The notes beneath the pieces were generated by a model. It was not told the DNA's origin. It saw only the letters and a list, made by a program, of their open reading frames with translations, and ran no database searches. Shown here one piece after another: positions 16,765 through 24,646 of a DNA stretch of 32,019 nt. Every line of letters starts with the position of its first letter. The stretch's first letter is position 1. The stretch comes from CAYZJB01 sp964478735 (GTDB taxonomy: Bacteria; CLD3; SB21): positions 1 through 32,019 of the forward strand of contig CAYZJB010000041.1 of NCBI GenBank assembly GCA_964478735.1, in the 5' to 3' direction. The position numbers and the translations under genes were made by a program.

Positions 16765-19700
16765 CTACATATTCCTGCGATACTGGCCGCCGACCTGATA
16801 CAGGGTCGAACTGATCTGGCCGAGGGAACAACTTTTCACGGCCTCCATCAGTTCTGCAAAAATATTCCCGTTCTGTACCGCGATGTCGCGAAGCCGGCGC
16901 AGCGCGCCCGGACCGGTTTCCTGATGGGCCTGCCAGAACGCTTTGACGTTGGCGATCTGCTGTTCTTTTTCTTCTTTCGTCGAACGGATCAATTCTGTCG
17001 GTTGAGCGGAATGCTGCGGATGAGGATTAAGGAACGTGTTCACGCCGACGATGGGAAGCTCTCCGCTGTGCTTCAGACTTTCATAATACAGGGATTCTTC
17101 CTGAATCTTGTTGCGCTGATACATCGTTTCCATCGCGCCCAGAACGCCCCCGCGTTCGCTGATTCGGTCGAACTCGGCCAGGATCGCTTCTTCGACAAGA
17201 TCGGTAAGTTCCTCGACGAGGAACGAACCCTGCAGGACGTTTTCGTTTTTCGCAAGGCCGAGCTCACGGTTGATGATCAACTGGATCGCCATGGCCCGGC
17301 GGACGGATTCTTCCGTCGGCGTCGTGATCGCCTCGTCGTAGGCGTTGGTGTGCAGCGAATTGCAGTTGTCGTAGATCGCCATCAGCGCCTGCAGCGTCGT
17401 GCGGATGTCGTTGAAATCGATCTCCATCGCGTGCAGCGAGCGCCCGCTCGTCTGGATGTGGTACTTGAGTTTCTGCGAGCGGTCGTTGCCCTTGTATTTG
17501 TATTTCAGAGCAACCGACCAGATGCGGCGCGCGACGCGGCCGATGACGGCGTACTCCGGATCGAGGCCGTTGCTGAAGAAAAACGACAGGTTCGGCGCAA
17601 AGTCGTCGACGTTCATCCCGCGTGAGAGATAATACTCGAGGTAGGTAAACCCATTGGCCAACGTAAAGGCCGCCTGCGAAATCGGATTGGCGCCGGCCTC
17701 GGCGATGTGATAGCCGGAAATGCTGACGGAATAATGATTGCGGATTTTATGCTTTACATAATATTCCTGGATGTCACCCATCAACTTAAGCGCGAATTCC
17801 GTCGAGAAAATGCACGTATTTTGCGCCTGGTCTTCCTTGAGAATGTCCGCCTGCACCGTACCGCGTACGACCTTCAACGTGTCCGCCTTGATTTTTTCGT
17901 ACGTCTCGCGGTCGACGAGTTGATCGCCCGATACGCCGAGTGTTCCGTAACCGAACAGCAGGCCGTCGTATTTGATCGCTTTCGCGTAATGAGGATGACC
18001 GTGGTCGACATCCGGCCGGCGAAGTTTGGACACCCCGCCGTTTTGTCTCAAATATTTTTCCACCTGCTGATCGATCGCGGTATTGAAAAACATCGCGAGC
18101 ATCATCGGGGCGGGTCCGTTGATCGTCATCGACACCGACGTATTCGGGTCGCACAAATCGAATCCCGCGTACAGCTTTTTCATGTCGTCCAATGTACAGA
18201 TGGACACGCCGGAATTGCCGATTTTGCCGTAAATGTCCGGCCGGACATCCGGGTCCTCGCCATAAAGCGTCACGGAATCGAACGCGGTGGACAGCCGCGC
18301 GTAAGGTTGGTCTTTAGACACGTAATGGAAGCGCCGGTTGGTCCGCTCCGGCGTCCCCTCGCCCGCGAACATCCGTGTCGGATCTTCCGACGTCCGCTTA
18401 AACGGAAAGACGCCGGCCGTGTAGGGAAATTCGCCCGGTACATTTTCCTTCATGATCCACTGCAAAATATCGCCCCAGTCTTCGTACTTCGGCAGGGCGA
18501 CTTTCGGAACGCGCGTCCCGGACAGCGACGTCGTACTCAGTTCGTTGACCAGTTCTTTGTCCCGGACTTTCGTGATCATCCGGTCCTGCGCGTAAAGCTT
18601 TTTGAACTCGGTCCACGACTCGAGGCGCTTTTTGAATTCCGGCCGCAACCGGAGGTTCAGGTTATCGATCATGCGGTCGATGGAACGGATGACGTCGTCC
18701 GCGTTGGTGATTTTATCGAACGACACGCGCGCCGAATCGTCACCGGTCGACATGTCAAACGCTTTGAGCTGACCGGATTTGAGCGCATCCTGGCGTTCGA
18801 ACGTGTCCTTCGAGCCTTTCAACTGATACAACCGCCGCGCGATATCGGCCTGCTCCGCCGCAAAACGATGATATCCCCGGACCGTGTCGGTGATTTCACT
18901 CAAATAGCGCACACGGTCGGGTGGAATGATGTATTTTTTCTTCGACATTTCCTCCGTCAGTGGAACCGACGACGCCCATCCGAGCTTCAGCCGGGAGTTG
19001 AGTTCGCCGATCACGTGGACGTAGAGCTGATTCACGCCGGGATCGTTGAACTGGCTGGCGATGGTACCAAAGATCGGGAGCGTCTCGTCCTTGGCGTCGA
19101 ACATTTTCCGGCTGCGTTTGTACTGTTTGCGTACGTCGCGCAGGGCGTCAAGCGATCCGCGTTTGTCAAATTTGTTCAACACCACGACGTCCGCGAAATC
19201 GATCATATCGATTTTTTCGAGTTGTGTGGCGGCGCCGAAGTCCGACGTCATGACGTACATCGACAGATCGACGAGATCGACGATTTCCGAGTCGGACTGA
19301 CCGATGCCGGCCGTTTCGACGATGATCAGGTCGAACTGCGCAGCCTTGACGATCGCGATCGCCTCCGCGATGGACTTGCTCAGCGCGAGATGCGATTGGC
19401 GCGTGGCCAGGCTTCGCATGTAGACGCGGGGATTGACGATCGCGTTCATCCGGATACGGTCGCCGAGCAAAGCGCCGCCCGTCTTGCGCTTCGATGGATC
19501 TACGGAAATGATCGCAACCGTCTTGTCGGTAAAGTCGTTGATGAAGCGGCGAACGAGTTCGTCCGTGAGCGAACTCTTCCCGGCTCCTCCGGTTCCGGTA
19601 ATGCCGAGGATGGGGATGGTTTTCGAAATTTTCGTTTTTTCCAGCGTCTTGCGCAGTTTGTCGAGGTCGCCGTTTTCCGGCGATTCCACGAGATTTTCGA

Positions 19701-20214
19701 CGTAGGTGATCAATTGTGCAATCACCGACGGATTCTTTTCCGTCAGGTGTTCGACCTGTCCGTTGAGACGTTCGATCGTGCTGAAGTCCGTGCGGCGCAG
19801 CATGTCGTTGATCATGCCCTGCAATCCCATGGCGCGCCCGTCATCCGGAGAATAGATCTTATCGATGCCGTACGCTTCGAGTTCACGGATTTCTTCCGGA
19901 ACGATGACTCCGCCGCCGCCGCCGAAAATTTTGATATGCGATGCGCCTTTTTGGTTTAACAGATCGCGCATGTATTTGAAGTATTCGATATGCCCGCCCT
20001 GGTACGAACTGACCGCAATAGCCTGGGCGTCCTCTTGGATGGCCGTATTGACCACGTCTTCGGCGGACCGGTTGTGCCCGAGATGAATGACTTCGGCGCC
20101 GGAGGCTTGCAGAATCCGCCGCATGACGTTGATCGATGCATCGTGGCCGTCGAACAGACTGGCCGCCGTGACGAATCGGATCTTGTTTTTGGGCTTATAA
20201 ATCTCGGTTTCCAT
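16765..20214 (-). CDS. icmF: Fused isobutyryl-CoA mutase IcmF (B12 domain, MeaB-like GTPase, mutase)
   Basis: The 1149-residue adenosylcobalamin enzyme rearranges isobutyryl-CoA and n-butyryl-CoA. Domain order is that of IcmF: B12-binding domain (residues 10-145, FDGHDASIN with the cobalt-ligand H24, GGGGG at 98-102), a MeaB-type G-protein chaperone (P-loop GTGGAGKS at 207-214, VDPSKRKTGGALLGDRIRM, ETAGIGQSD, NKFD at 347-350), a linker, then the TIM-barrel mutase from about 560. In the mutase, FPYTAGVFPFKR (F603) and DILKEDQAQNT (Q798, at the place of MCM Arg207) are IcmF-type rather than methylmalonyl-CoA-type. It is the first gene of the long minus-strand run, and a separate mcmAB pair is absent. 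A possible -10 box lies about 40 nt upstream. Confidence 0.95.
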   Translation of the reverse strand: METEIYKPKNKIRFVTAASLFDGHDASINVMRRILQASGAEVIHLGHNRSAEDVVNTAIQEDAQAIAVSSYQGGHIEYFKYMRDLLNQKGASHIKIFGGGGGVIVPEEIRELEAYGIDKIYSPDDGRAMGLQGMINDMLRRTDFSTIERLNGQVEHLTEKNPSVIAQLITYVENLVESPENGDLDKLRKTLEKTKISKTIPILGITGTGGAGKSSLTDELVRRFINDFTDKTVAIISVDPSKRKTGGALLGDRIRMNAIVNPRVYMRSLATRQSHLALSKSIAEAIAIVKAAQFDLIIVETAGIGQSDSEIVDLVDLSMYVMTSDFGAATQLEKIDMIDFADVVVLNKFDKRGSLDALRDVRKQYKRSRKMFDAKDETLPIFGTIASQFNDPGVNQLYVHVIGELNSRLKLGWASSVPLTEEMSKKKYIIPPDRVRYLSEITDTVRGYHRFAAEQADIARRLYQLKGSKDTFERQDALKSGQLKAFDMSTGDDSARVSFDKITNADDVIRSIDRMIDNLNLRLRPEFKKRLESWTEFKKLYAQDRMITKVRDKELVNELSTTSLSGTRVPKVALPKYEDWGDILQWIMKENVPGEFPYTAGVFPFKRTSEDPTRMFAGEGTPERTNRRFHYVSKDQPYARLSTAFDSVTLYGEDPDVRPDIYGKIGNSGVSICTLDDMKKLYAGFDLCDPNTSVSMTINGPAPMMLAMFFNTAIDQQVEKYLRQNGGVSKLRRPDVDHGHPHYAKAIKYDGLLFGYGTLGVSGDQLVDRETYEKIKADTLKVVRGTVQADILKEDQAQNTCIFSTEFALKLMGDIQEYYVKHKIRNHYSVSISGYHIAEAGANPISQAAFTLANGFTYLEYYLSRGMNVDDFAPNLSFFFSNGLDPEYAVIGRVARRIWSVALKYKYKGNDRSQKLKYHIQTSGRSLHAMEIDFNDIRTTLQALMAIYDNCNSLHTNAYDEAITTPTEESVRRAMAIQLIINRELGLAKNENVLQGSFLVEELTDLVEEAILAEFDRISERGGVLGAMETMYQRNKIQEESLYYESLKHSGELPIVGVNTFLNPHPQHSAQPTELIRSTKEEKEQQIANVKAFWQAHQETGPGALRRLRDIAVQNGNIFAELMEAVKSCSLGQISSTLYQVGGQYRRNM

Positions 20215-20255
20215 GCACAGCTTTCATGTTCCTGGGATTTTCTTTGACTGCTGGG

Positions 20256-20261
20256 AATGTA
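20256..20261 (-). promoter_or_regulatory. Possible -10 hexamer for icmF
   Basis: On the minus strand this is TACATT preceded by TTTTTG. The same hexamer serves as -10 in two better-supported promoters of this window. A start would fall about 35 nt before the icmF ATG. No convincing -35 is found at 16-18 nt, so this is weak. Confidence 0.3.
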
Positions 20262-20393
20262 CAAAAATGAAGGGGAAAAAGGAAAGGAATGCTCAAGGCC
20301 GGAATCGGTCCGGGTTTGGTTAAAAACAGCAATAATCGGGTGTCGGATGGCCCATTCGGCTTTGTATTATTGCAAAAAAACCTGATGGGATAC

Positions 20394-20409
20394 CAAGATG
20401 GGCATCTTG
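20394..20409. promoter_or_regulatory. Perfect palindrome CAAGATG-GG-CATCTTG between divergent genes
   Basis: Seven-base arms flank a two-base centre, 66 nt upstream of the alpha/beta-hydrolase ATG, within the 260-nt space shared by icmF and the hydrolase. GATAC also occurs on both sides in direct orientation (GATACC and GATACT). The arms suit a dimeric regulator operator, with a short RNA hairpin as the alternative. The rest of the 260-nt spacer shows no gene. Confidence 0.4.
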
Positions 20410-20474
20410 ATACTGACGATATGTGCAATCCTTCAGGGAGGGGCAAAAAATGGTTTAAGCGAAAGGATGAACGT

Positions 20475-21362
20475 ATGTCAACAACCAACGTACACGCTCC
20501 GGGAAGACGGGTCGACATCGGCGGTCGTAAATTATGGGTCGAGGAGGAAGGAAACGGCAAACCGTTGATCCTGTTGCCGGGGGGTGCGGTTTCACATCTG
20601 ACGTTTCATCCGGCATTTTCGAGCCTCAGCGATAAATACAGCGTCATTTATTATGACTACTACGGCCGTGGCAAGTCCGATCGCCCATCCAGTTACAAAG
20701 ACATTACGTTCCAGCAGGACGTTGAGGATCTGGAACTCCTGCGCCGGGCCCTTGGCTTCGGAAAAATGTACGTCTACGGATTGTCCTACGGCGGGCTCGT
20801 GGCACAGGGGTATGCACTTCAATATGGATCGCACGTCAAACGGCTCGTCCTCGCAAACACCCTGCACAGCCCGGAGATGTGGCAGAAGAACCATGAAAAC
20901 ATCAATGCGGAAATCCAGAACCAGTATCCGGAACGATGGGACACCATCATGAACTTGCGTCAAAAGGGCATCCGCTCCAACCATCCGGACATGATGGAAG
21001 CTTTCATCGTCGCGACAAAAATCGTTCGAATGTACAATCCCGACAATATGTCCGGGATTCTCAAAGAACCGGATTCGTACAATTACGATCTCTACTGGGA
21101 ATTTGTCGGGACCGACATCGACTTTTTCATTTCCCACGAAGTTCCGAAAATCCCCGATTTCCGTCCTCATTTGAAAACCCTGACCATGCCCGTTCTCATT
21201 CTCGCCGGACGGCACGACCGGGCGCTGTATCCGAAATATCAGATGGAATTCAAACACTACTGCCCGCAGGCGGAATTTGTCATGATGGAACGAAGCGGCT
21301 CGTTCATCCACATCGAAGAACCGGAAAGATTATTTTCGTTGCTGGAGGATTTCCTGAAATAA
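20475..21362 (+). CDS. Alpha/beta hydrolase
   Basis: The ATG at 20475 has AAAGGA seven bases upstream and matches the usual domain start. The frame runs back to 20289 without support. The 295 residues form a complete alpha/beta-hydrolase fold: oxyanion region LLPGGAVSH, YYDYYGRGKSDRP, nucleophile elbow GLSYGG (S104), acid D248 in LAGRHDRALYP, and base H279 in SGSFIHIEEPE. The order and spacing resemble proline iminopeptidases and related ester or epoxide hydrolases. The cap region (about 130-220) differs and gives no substrate. There is no signal peptide, so it is probably cytoplasmic. It is divergent from icmF, with a palindrome in between. Confidence 0.88.
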   Translation: MSTTNVHAPGRRVDIGGRKLWVEEEGNGKPLILLPGGAVSHLTFHPAFSSLSDKYSVIYYDYYGRGKSDRPSSYKDITFQQDVEDLELLRRALGFGKMYVYGLSYGGLVAQGYALQYGSHVKRLVLANTLHSPEMWQKNHENINAEIQNQYPERWDTIMNLRQKGIRSNHPDMMEAFIVATKIVRMYNPDNMSGILKEPDSYNYDLYWEFVGTDIDFFISHEVPKIPDFRPHLKTLTMPVLILAGRHDRALYPKYQMEFKHYCPQAEFVMMERSGSFIHIEEPERLFSLLEDFLK

Positions 21363-21369
21363 CCGACCC

Positions 21370-21432
21370 GTTGGAATCTTTCAAGCCGGCGACCGCTTTT
21401 GCTCCATCGAACGGGACGGTCGCAACCAACGC
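21370..21432 (+). other. Nested inverted repeats after the hydrolase gene
   Basis: The outer arms are CGTTGG (21370-21375) and CCAACG (21427-21432). The inner arms are GCGACCG (21390-21396) and CGGTCGC (21418-21424). The hydrolase mRNA could end in this two-tier stem. No T-run follows, so it is not a standard intrinsic terminator. Confidence 0.35.
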
Positions 21433-21465
21433 ATTCCCGCGCGCGTCTTAGCAAAAAAATTCCTC

Positions 21466-21496
21466 TTGACGTTGCCCGCCTTTGCTCGTACGTTTG
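21466..21496 (+). promoter_or_regulatory. Promoter of the desaturase gene
   Basis: TTGACG (21466-21471) is followed after 17 nt by TACGTTTG (21489-21496). The -10 half also matches the TAnnTTTG box of Bacteroidota promoters, while the -35 is a standard sigma-70 type. Transcription would start near 21503, leaving a leader of about 30 nt before the ATG at 21532. Confidence 0.6.
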
Positions 21497-21531
21497 ACCC
21501 TATCTCCATTCTTCACTTTAGGTTCTGTACA

Positions 21532-22623
21532 ATGCAAAAAATCACTTTTCCTCAGAGAGACGCCGGGGAGTTTCTCGACGAGCTTAAACGTCGTGTTTCC
21601 GAATATTTTTCAGACCGCGGTATTTCCGACAAAGCCAATGCCGAGATGGTGGTCAAAACCATTCTGATTCTGGCAATGACGTTCGGATCGTACGCGCTGA
21701 TCTTGACCAACGCATTTTCACCTCTCACCATGCTTGGCTTCGTGTTTGTCATCGGTGTCGGAATAGCCGGAATCGGATTCTGCGTGGCTCACGATGCGTT
21801 GCACGGCGCGTATTCATCGCGGCCCTGGGTCAACAAGGTATTCGGCCTCTTCTTCGACGTTGCCGGAGCCAATGGGTATATGTGGAAGCTGACGCACAAC
21901 GTCATTCACCACACGTACACCAACATCCACGGCGTCGACGAGGATCTGACGGTGTCGCCCCTGCTGCGTCTATCTCCCCATACACCGCATCGTTGGTTTC
22001 ATCGGATCCAGCACTGGTACGCCTTCTTGGCCTATGCTTTCGCGACGATAAACTGGGTGTTCGTCAAAGACTACCAATATTTCTTCCGCCGCAATCTCGG
22101 TCCGTACAAGAATATCCGTCATCCGCGGTCTCAGTTCGTCATGTTATTTGTACTCAAAGCGGTCTATTACGCATGGACCATCGTGATTCCGCTGTTTGTG
22201 CTGAACGTCACCTGGTGGCAATTTTTGATCGGATTTCTGGTCTTCCAAGTTACTGCCGGCTTCATCCTGGGTATCGTTTTCCAACTGGCGCACGTCGTCG
22301 AGCACACGGACCATCCGCTGCCCGACAGCGAGGGCAATATGAGCCTCGCGTGGACGATCCATGAACTGGAGACGACGTCGGATTTCGGGCGGACCAATCG
22401 TTTGCTCTCCTGGTACGTCGGCGGTCTCAATTACCAGATCGAGCATCACCTGTTTCCCAAAGTTTGCAGTATTCATTATCCGGCGATCAGCCGAATCGTG
22501 CAGTCGACGGCGGAAAAGTACGGTTTCCGATACAATCACCACCGGACGATGCGTGAAGCGGTGGTCTCGCACTACCGGGTTTTGAAAAAACTCGGCCCGG
22601 AGTGGGTTCAGAATAAACAATAA
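21532..22623 (+). CDS. Membrane fatty-acid desaturase
   Basis: The start chosen is the ATG at 21532, because the frame's TTG at 21466 lies in the promoter. The resulting 363-residue integral membrane di-iron enzyme has the three histidine boxes: HDALH (residues 87-91), HNVIHH (122-127) and QIEHH (302-306). The QIEHH form with glutamine is typical of front-end acyl-lipid desaturases (delta-5/6 type), but no cytochrome b5 domain is fused. Hydrophobic pairs lie near residues 42-85 and 205-255. It inserts double bonds into membrane acyl chains, with an electron donor supplied from elsewhere. It is monocistronic by context: own promoter upstream, and another promoter starting seven bases after its stop. 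Confidence 0.9.
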   Translation: MQKITFPQRDAGEFLDELKRRVSEYFSDRGISDKANAEMVVKTILILAMTFGSYALILTNAFSPLTMLGFVFVIGVGIAGIGFCVAHDALHGAYSSRPWVNKVFGLFFDVAGANGYMWKLTHNVIHHTYTNIHGVDEDLTVSPLLRLSPHTPHRWFHRIQHWYAFLAYAFATINWVFVKDYQYFFRRNLGPYKNIRHPRSQFVMLFVLKAVYYAWTIVIPLFVLNVTWWQFLIGFLVFQVTAGFILGIVFQLAHVVEHTDHPLPDSEGNMSLAWTIHELETTSDFGRTNRLLSWYVGGLNYQIEHHLFPKVCSIHYPAISRIVQSTAEKYGFRYNHHRTMREAVVSHYRVLKKLGPEWVQNKQ

Positions 22624-22629
22624 TTTTGC

Positions 22630-22658
22630 TTGACAGCATGGAACAATTGACGTATCCT
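22630..22658 (+). promoter_or_regulatory. Strong sigma-70-type promoter upstream of the RRM gene
   Basis: A consensus TTGACA (22630-22635) and TATCCT (22653-22658) are separated by exactly 17 nt. This is the best -35/-10 pair in the window. Transcription should begin near 22664, immediately at the CCTCA-GCTCG-TGAGG hairpin. Confidence 0.75.
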
Positions 22659-22660
22659 AA

Positions 22661-22795
22661 CCTCAGCTCGTGAGGCCGCGTGATAGTCGTTGCGGTCAAA
22701 TTGAGTTTGGTTAGTTACTTCCCGGTTTCGATAGAAATTTAGGCTAGCAAATAATCCAAGTCTCAAAGTGAATGGGCGCTTTGAGATTTTTTTTT
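22661..22795 (+). ncRNA. Structured leader or small RNA ending in an intrinsic terminator
   Basis: The stretch between the promoter and the terminator encodes no clear protein but has structure. A 5-bp hairpin CCTCA/TGAGG (22661-22675) sits at the expected 5' end. A CCGC/GCGG stem follows (22676-22679 with 22692-22695), then an A+U-rich stretch and the terminator. The RNA would be about 130 nt. It may be a free small RNA or an attenuated leader of the RRM gene, whose ATG is 31 nt past the T-run. I do not recognise an RNA family. Confidence 0.5.
22761..22795 (+). terminator. Intrinsic terminator ahead of the RRM gene
   Basis: TCTCAAAG (22761-22768) and CTTTGAGA (22779-22786) form a perfect 8-bp stem with a 10-nt loop, followed by nine T (22787-22795). 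It lies downstream of a strong promoter and upstream of the RRM Shine-Dalgarno, so it can act as an attenuator. Confidence 0.8.
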
Positions 22796-22826
22796 AGGTC
22801 CCATGATTTAACTCTCAGGAGAATGC

Positions 22827-23120
22827 ATGAATTCCAACAAACTCTACGTCGGCAACCTGTCCTATCAGGCAACGGAAGAAGGCGTGTCTGAACTGTTTTC
22901 AGGCGCCGGCACCGTGTCATCGGCCAAGATCATTACGGATCGGGCGACGGGACGTTCCAAAGGTTTCGGTTTTGTCGAAATGGCAACGAACGAAGAAGCC
23001 GAAAAAGCCGCCGAGATGTTCAACGGCTATAACTACGAAGGCCGCAATCTGGTGGTCAACGAAGCCAAGCCGATGGAGAAAAAATCGTACAGCGATCGCA
23101 AGATGACCTGGCGCGGCTAA
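22827..23120 (+). CDS. RRM-domain RNA-binding protein
   Basis: The 97 residues form one RNA-recognition motif with both signatures: RNP2 KLYVGNLSY (residues 5-13) and RNP1 RSKGFGFVEM (about 48-57). A short basic tail follows (KKSYSDRK). Bacterial single-RRM proteins bind single-stranded RNA and are often cold-induced in cyanobacteria. The target here is unknown. The ATG is preceded by AGGAG (22817-22821) at good spacing. Upstream lies a promoter, a structured leader and a terminator, so expression probably depends on readthrough of that terminator. The gene ends in its own terminator 29 nt after the stop. Confidence 0.92.
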   Translation: MNSNKLYVGNLSYQATEEGVSELFSGAGTVSSAKIITDRATGRSKGFGFVEMATNEEAEKAAEMFNGYNYEGRNLVVNEAKPMEKKSYSDRKMTWRG

Positions 23121-23148
23121 GATCCACGTCCTCACGGACGCGAAAAAG

Positions 23149-23184
23149 AATCCCAATGAAGTGTTTCCTTGGGATTTTTTATTT
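23149..23184. terminator. Bidirectional intrinsic terminator between convergent genes
   Basis: AATCCCAA (23149-23156) pairs with TTGGGATT (23169-23176) across a 12-nt loop. A T-run follows on the plus strand (23175-23180, continuing ATTTT). On the minus strand the stem is followed by TTCTTTTTC, so it can also end transcription of the convergent membrane-protein gene, whose stop is at 23187. Confidence 0.8.
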
Positions 23185-23186
23185 TC

Positions 23187-23762
23187 CTACGATCCCTTCA
23201 GAACGAACTCGTTGAAGATGCCTGACAAACGGTCCTTGTTGGGAAACGTCGTCGCGACGTATACGATAAAACCCGCGGCCGACAGCGCATTCAACAGGTA
23301 AATCGGGACGACGGCGGCAACGCCGCTGGTGACCGTCAAAAGACAAATGACGAGACCGAAAAGGGCCGGCGCTTCCAGAACGGCGAGCCGCAGGATGATC
23401 GCGGACCGTACGTGCGCGAGGGCCTTGGAGGCGGGATCCGTCAGTACCTGCCCGCGGCGGTCACGAACTTTCCGTTCGGCGGCGGCCGCCAGTTGTCGCT
23501 CGGAAAAGAGACTTCGAAAAAGAATATTCGCCATCGCCGCGCCGCCCGACAGGATCAGAAGGTGTACCAGCGTCAACTTCTGGATCCATTCGATGTCCTC
23601 ACGTGTGGGAACCGCCTCTACGGTCGTATACAAGACGGCGATCACGATTCCGAACGTGAAAACCCCCATTCCCAATGCAGCCTGAACAATCTGCATCTGT
23701 CGCACGTTGGCGCCGGTCAGGACGGCTTCAAACTGCGCGGAAGAAAGCGTTTGAAAAGACAT
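23187..23762 (-). CDS. Four-span membrane protein, unknown function
   Basis: This 191-residue protein has four hydrophobic segments, near residues 24-45, 62-84, 122-142 and 147-170. A charged, Arg/Ala-rich cytoplasmic-type loop (ERQLAAAAERKVRDRRGQ) lies between the second and third. No domain is recognised, and there are no catalytic-looking motifs or conserved polar residues inside the helices. The gene starts 3 nt after the rhomboid stop and ends just before the shared terminator. It is therefore the second gene of a two-gene unit driven by the promoter at 24494-24523 and may work with the rhomboid protease, but this is inference from position only. Confidence 0.7.
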   Translation of the reverse strand: MSFQTLSSAQFEAVLTGANVRQMQIVQAALGMGVFTFGIVIAVLYTTVEAVPTREDIEWIQKLTLVHLLILSGGAAMANILFRSLFSERQLAAAAERKVRDRRGQVLTDPASKALAHVRSAIILRLAVLEAPALFGLVICLLTVTSGVAAVVPIYLLNALSAAGFIVYVATTFPNKDRLSGIFNEFVLKGS

Positions 23763-23765
23763 GGC

Positions 23766-24485
23766 CTACTCCCAGTCATCGTGAATATGACGTACTTCGA
23801 TCGATCGTTTTCCGAGATTGAGCATTTTAATCACGAGCGCAACCACGGCACCGACGGCAAAGCCACCGAGATGCGCCCACCACGCCACTCCGCCGAGCGT
23901 TTCTCCCGCCACGATCGAGGCGGTTCCCTGAAAGAACTGCAGGAGAAACCAGAACCCTAGAAAAAAGACGGCGGGAATTTCAATAATCTGGATGAAAACG
24001 AAAATGGGGACCAGGGTCAGTACCCGTGACCTCGGGTAAAGCATAAAATACGCTCCCATGACACCGGAAATGGCGCCGCTGGCCCCGATCGTCGGAACCG
24101 GCGAACCGGCATTGAGATAGACGTGGGCCAGACCGGCCGCAAGGCCGGTGCCGAGATAAAAGGCTATGAATCCACCGTGACCGAGGCGATCTTCGACATT
24201 GTCGCCGAAAATCCACAGGTTCCACATATTCCCGATCACGTGCATCCATCCACCGTGCAGAAACATGCTGCTCAGGAATGGGAAAAACCGGTCGCCCCAC
24301 TCCGTCGGTCGGTTATCTGAAAACCAGAAATATTTCGCCGGAATGAGGCCGAATTCCTGAATAAACACGTTCAACGCCGGTCCGAGCCAGAGCTGGAAGA
24401 AAAAAAACAATGCATTGACCACGATGATGGCAATGGTGATTACCGGGAACGTTCTCGAACGTATGGTATCGCGAAGAGGAATCAT
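23766..24485 (-). CDS. Rhomboid-family intramembrane serine protease
   Basis: The 239-residue protein has about six helices and the rhomboid catalytic dyad: S136 in PTIGASGAISGVMGAY (GxSG) and H205 in WWAHLGGFAVGA. The L1-region motif SSMFLHGGWMHVIGNMWNLWIFGDNVED (HxxxxHxxxN-like, residues 77-99) is also intact. The family cleaves transmembrane helices of substrate proteins in the inner membrane. The bacterial substrate cannot be predicted. It has a short soluble C-terminus ending IHDDWE. The ATG lies eight bases after the -10 box of its promoter and has no Shine-Dalgarno, suggesting a leaderless or nearly leaderless mRNA. It is divergent from rlmI. Confidence 0.92.
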   Translation of the reverse strand: MIPLRDTIRSRTFPVITIAIIVVNALFFFFQLWLGPALNVFIQEFGLIPAKYFWFSDNRPTEWGDRFFPFLSSMFLHGGWMHVIGNMWNLWIFGDNVEDRLGHGGFIAFYLGTGLAAGLAHVYLNAGSPVPTIGASGAISGVMGAYFMLYPRSRVLTLVPIFVFIQIIEIPAVFFLGFWFLLQFFQGTASIVAGETLGGVAWWAHLGGFAVGAVVALVIKMLNLGKRSIEVRHIHDDWE

Positions 24486-24493
24486 GCAGAGTC

Positions 24494-24523
24494 AATGTAG
24501 CTTCAGATCGACGCCAATTTCAA
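24494..24523 (-). promoter_or_regulatory. Promoter of the rhomboid operon, leaderless type
   Basis: On the minus strand, TTGAAA (24518-24523) and TACATT (24494-24499) are 18 nt apart. Only eight bases separate the -10 from the ATG at 24485, so the transcript should begin at or within two bases of the start codon. Confidence 0.6.
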
Positions 24524-24611
24524 TGCTGTTTTCCCTCTTAAGCTTCCCTCCTTTCGGACGTAACATGCCCGTCGAGCAATCATGATTTCGCAGAAGCCGC
24601 CATTCATTTTT

Positions 24612-24640
24612 TTGCGATTGGCCTTCACTTCCGATATATT
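24612..24640 (+). promoter_or_regulatory. Promoter of rlmI, leaderless type
   Basis: TTGCGA (24612-24617) and TATATT (24635-24640) are 17 nt apart. The ATG at 24647 lies six bases after the -10, where transcription itself should start. CGCGCG in between has no Shine-Dalgarno character. Confidence 0.6.
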
Positions 24641-24646
24641 CGCGCG

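Noticed and set aside
17707..19959. A 750-residue plus-strand frame opposite icmF
   Set aside because: It has shadow composition (RFRDDRV-like repeats from codon bias), no ribosome-binding site or domain, while IcmF on the minus strand is complete.
20244..20270. Plus-strand promoter TTGACT with TACAAA before the hydrolase gene
   Set aside because: The hexamers are only about 9 nt apart and more than 200 nt from the start codon.
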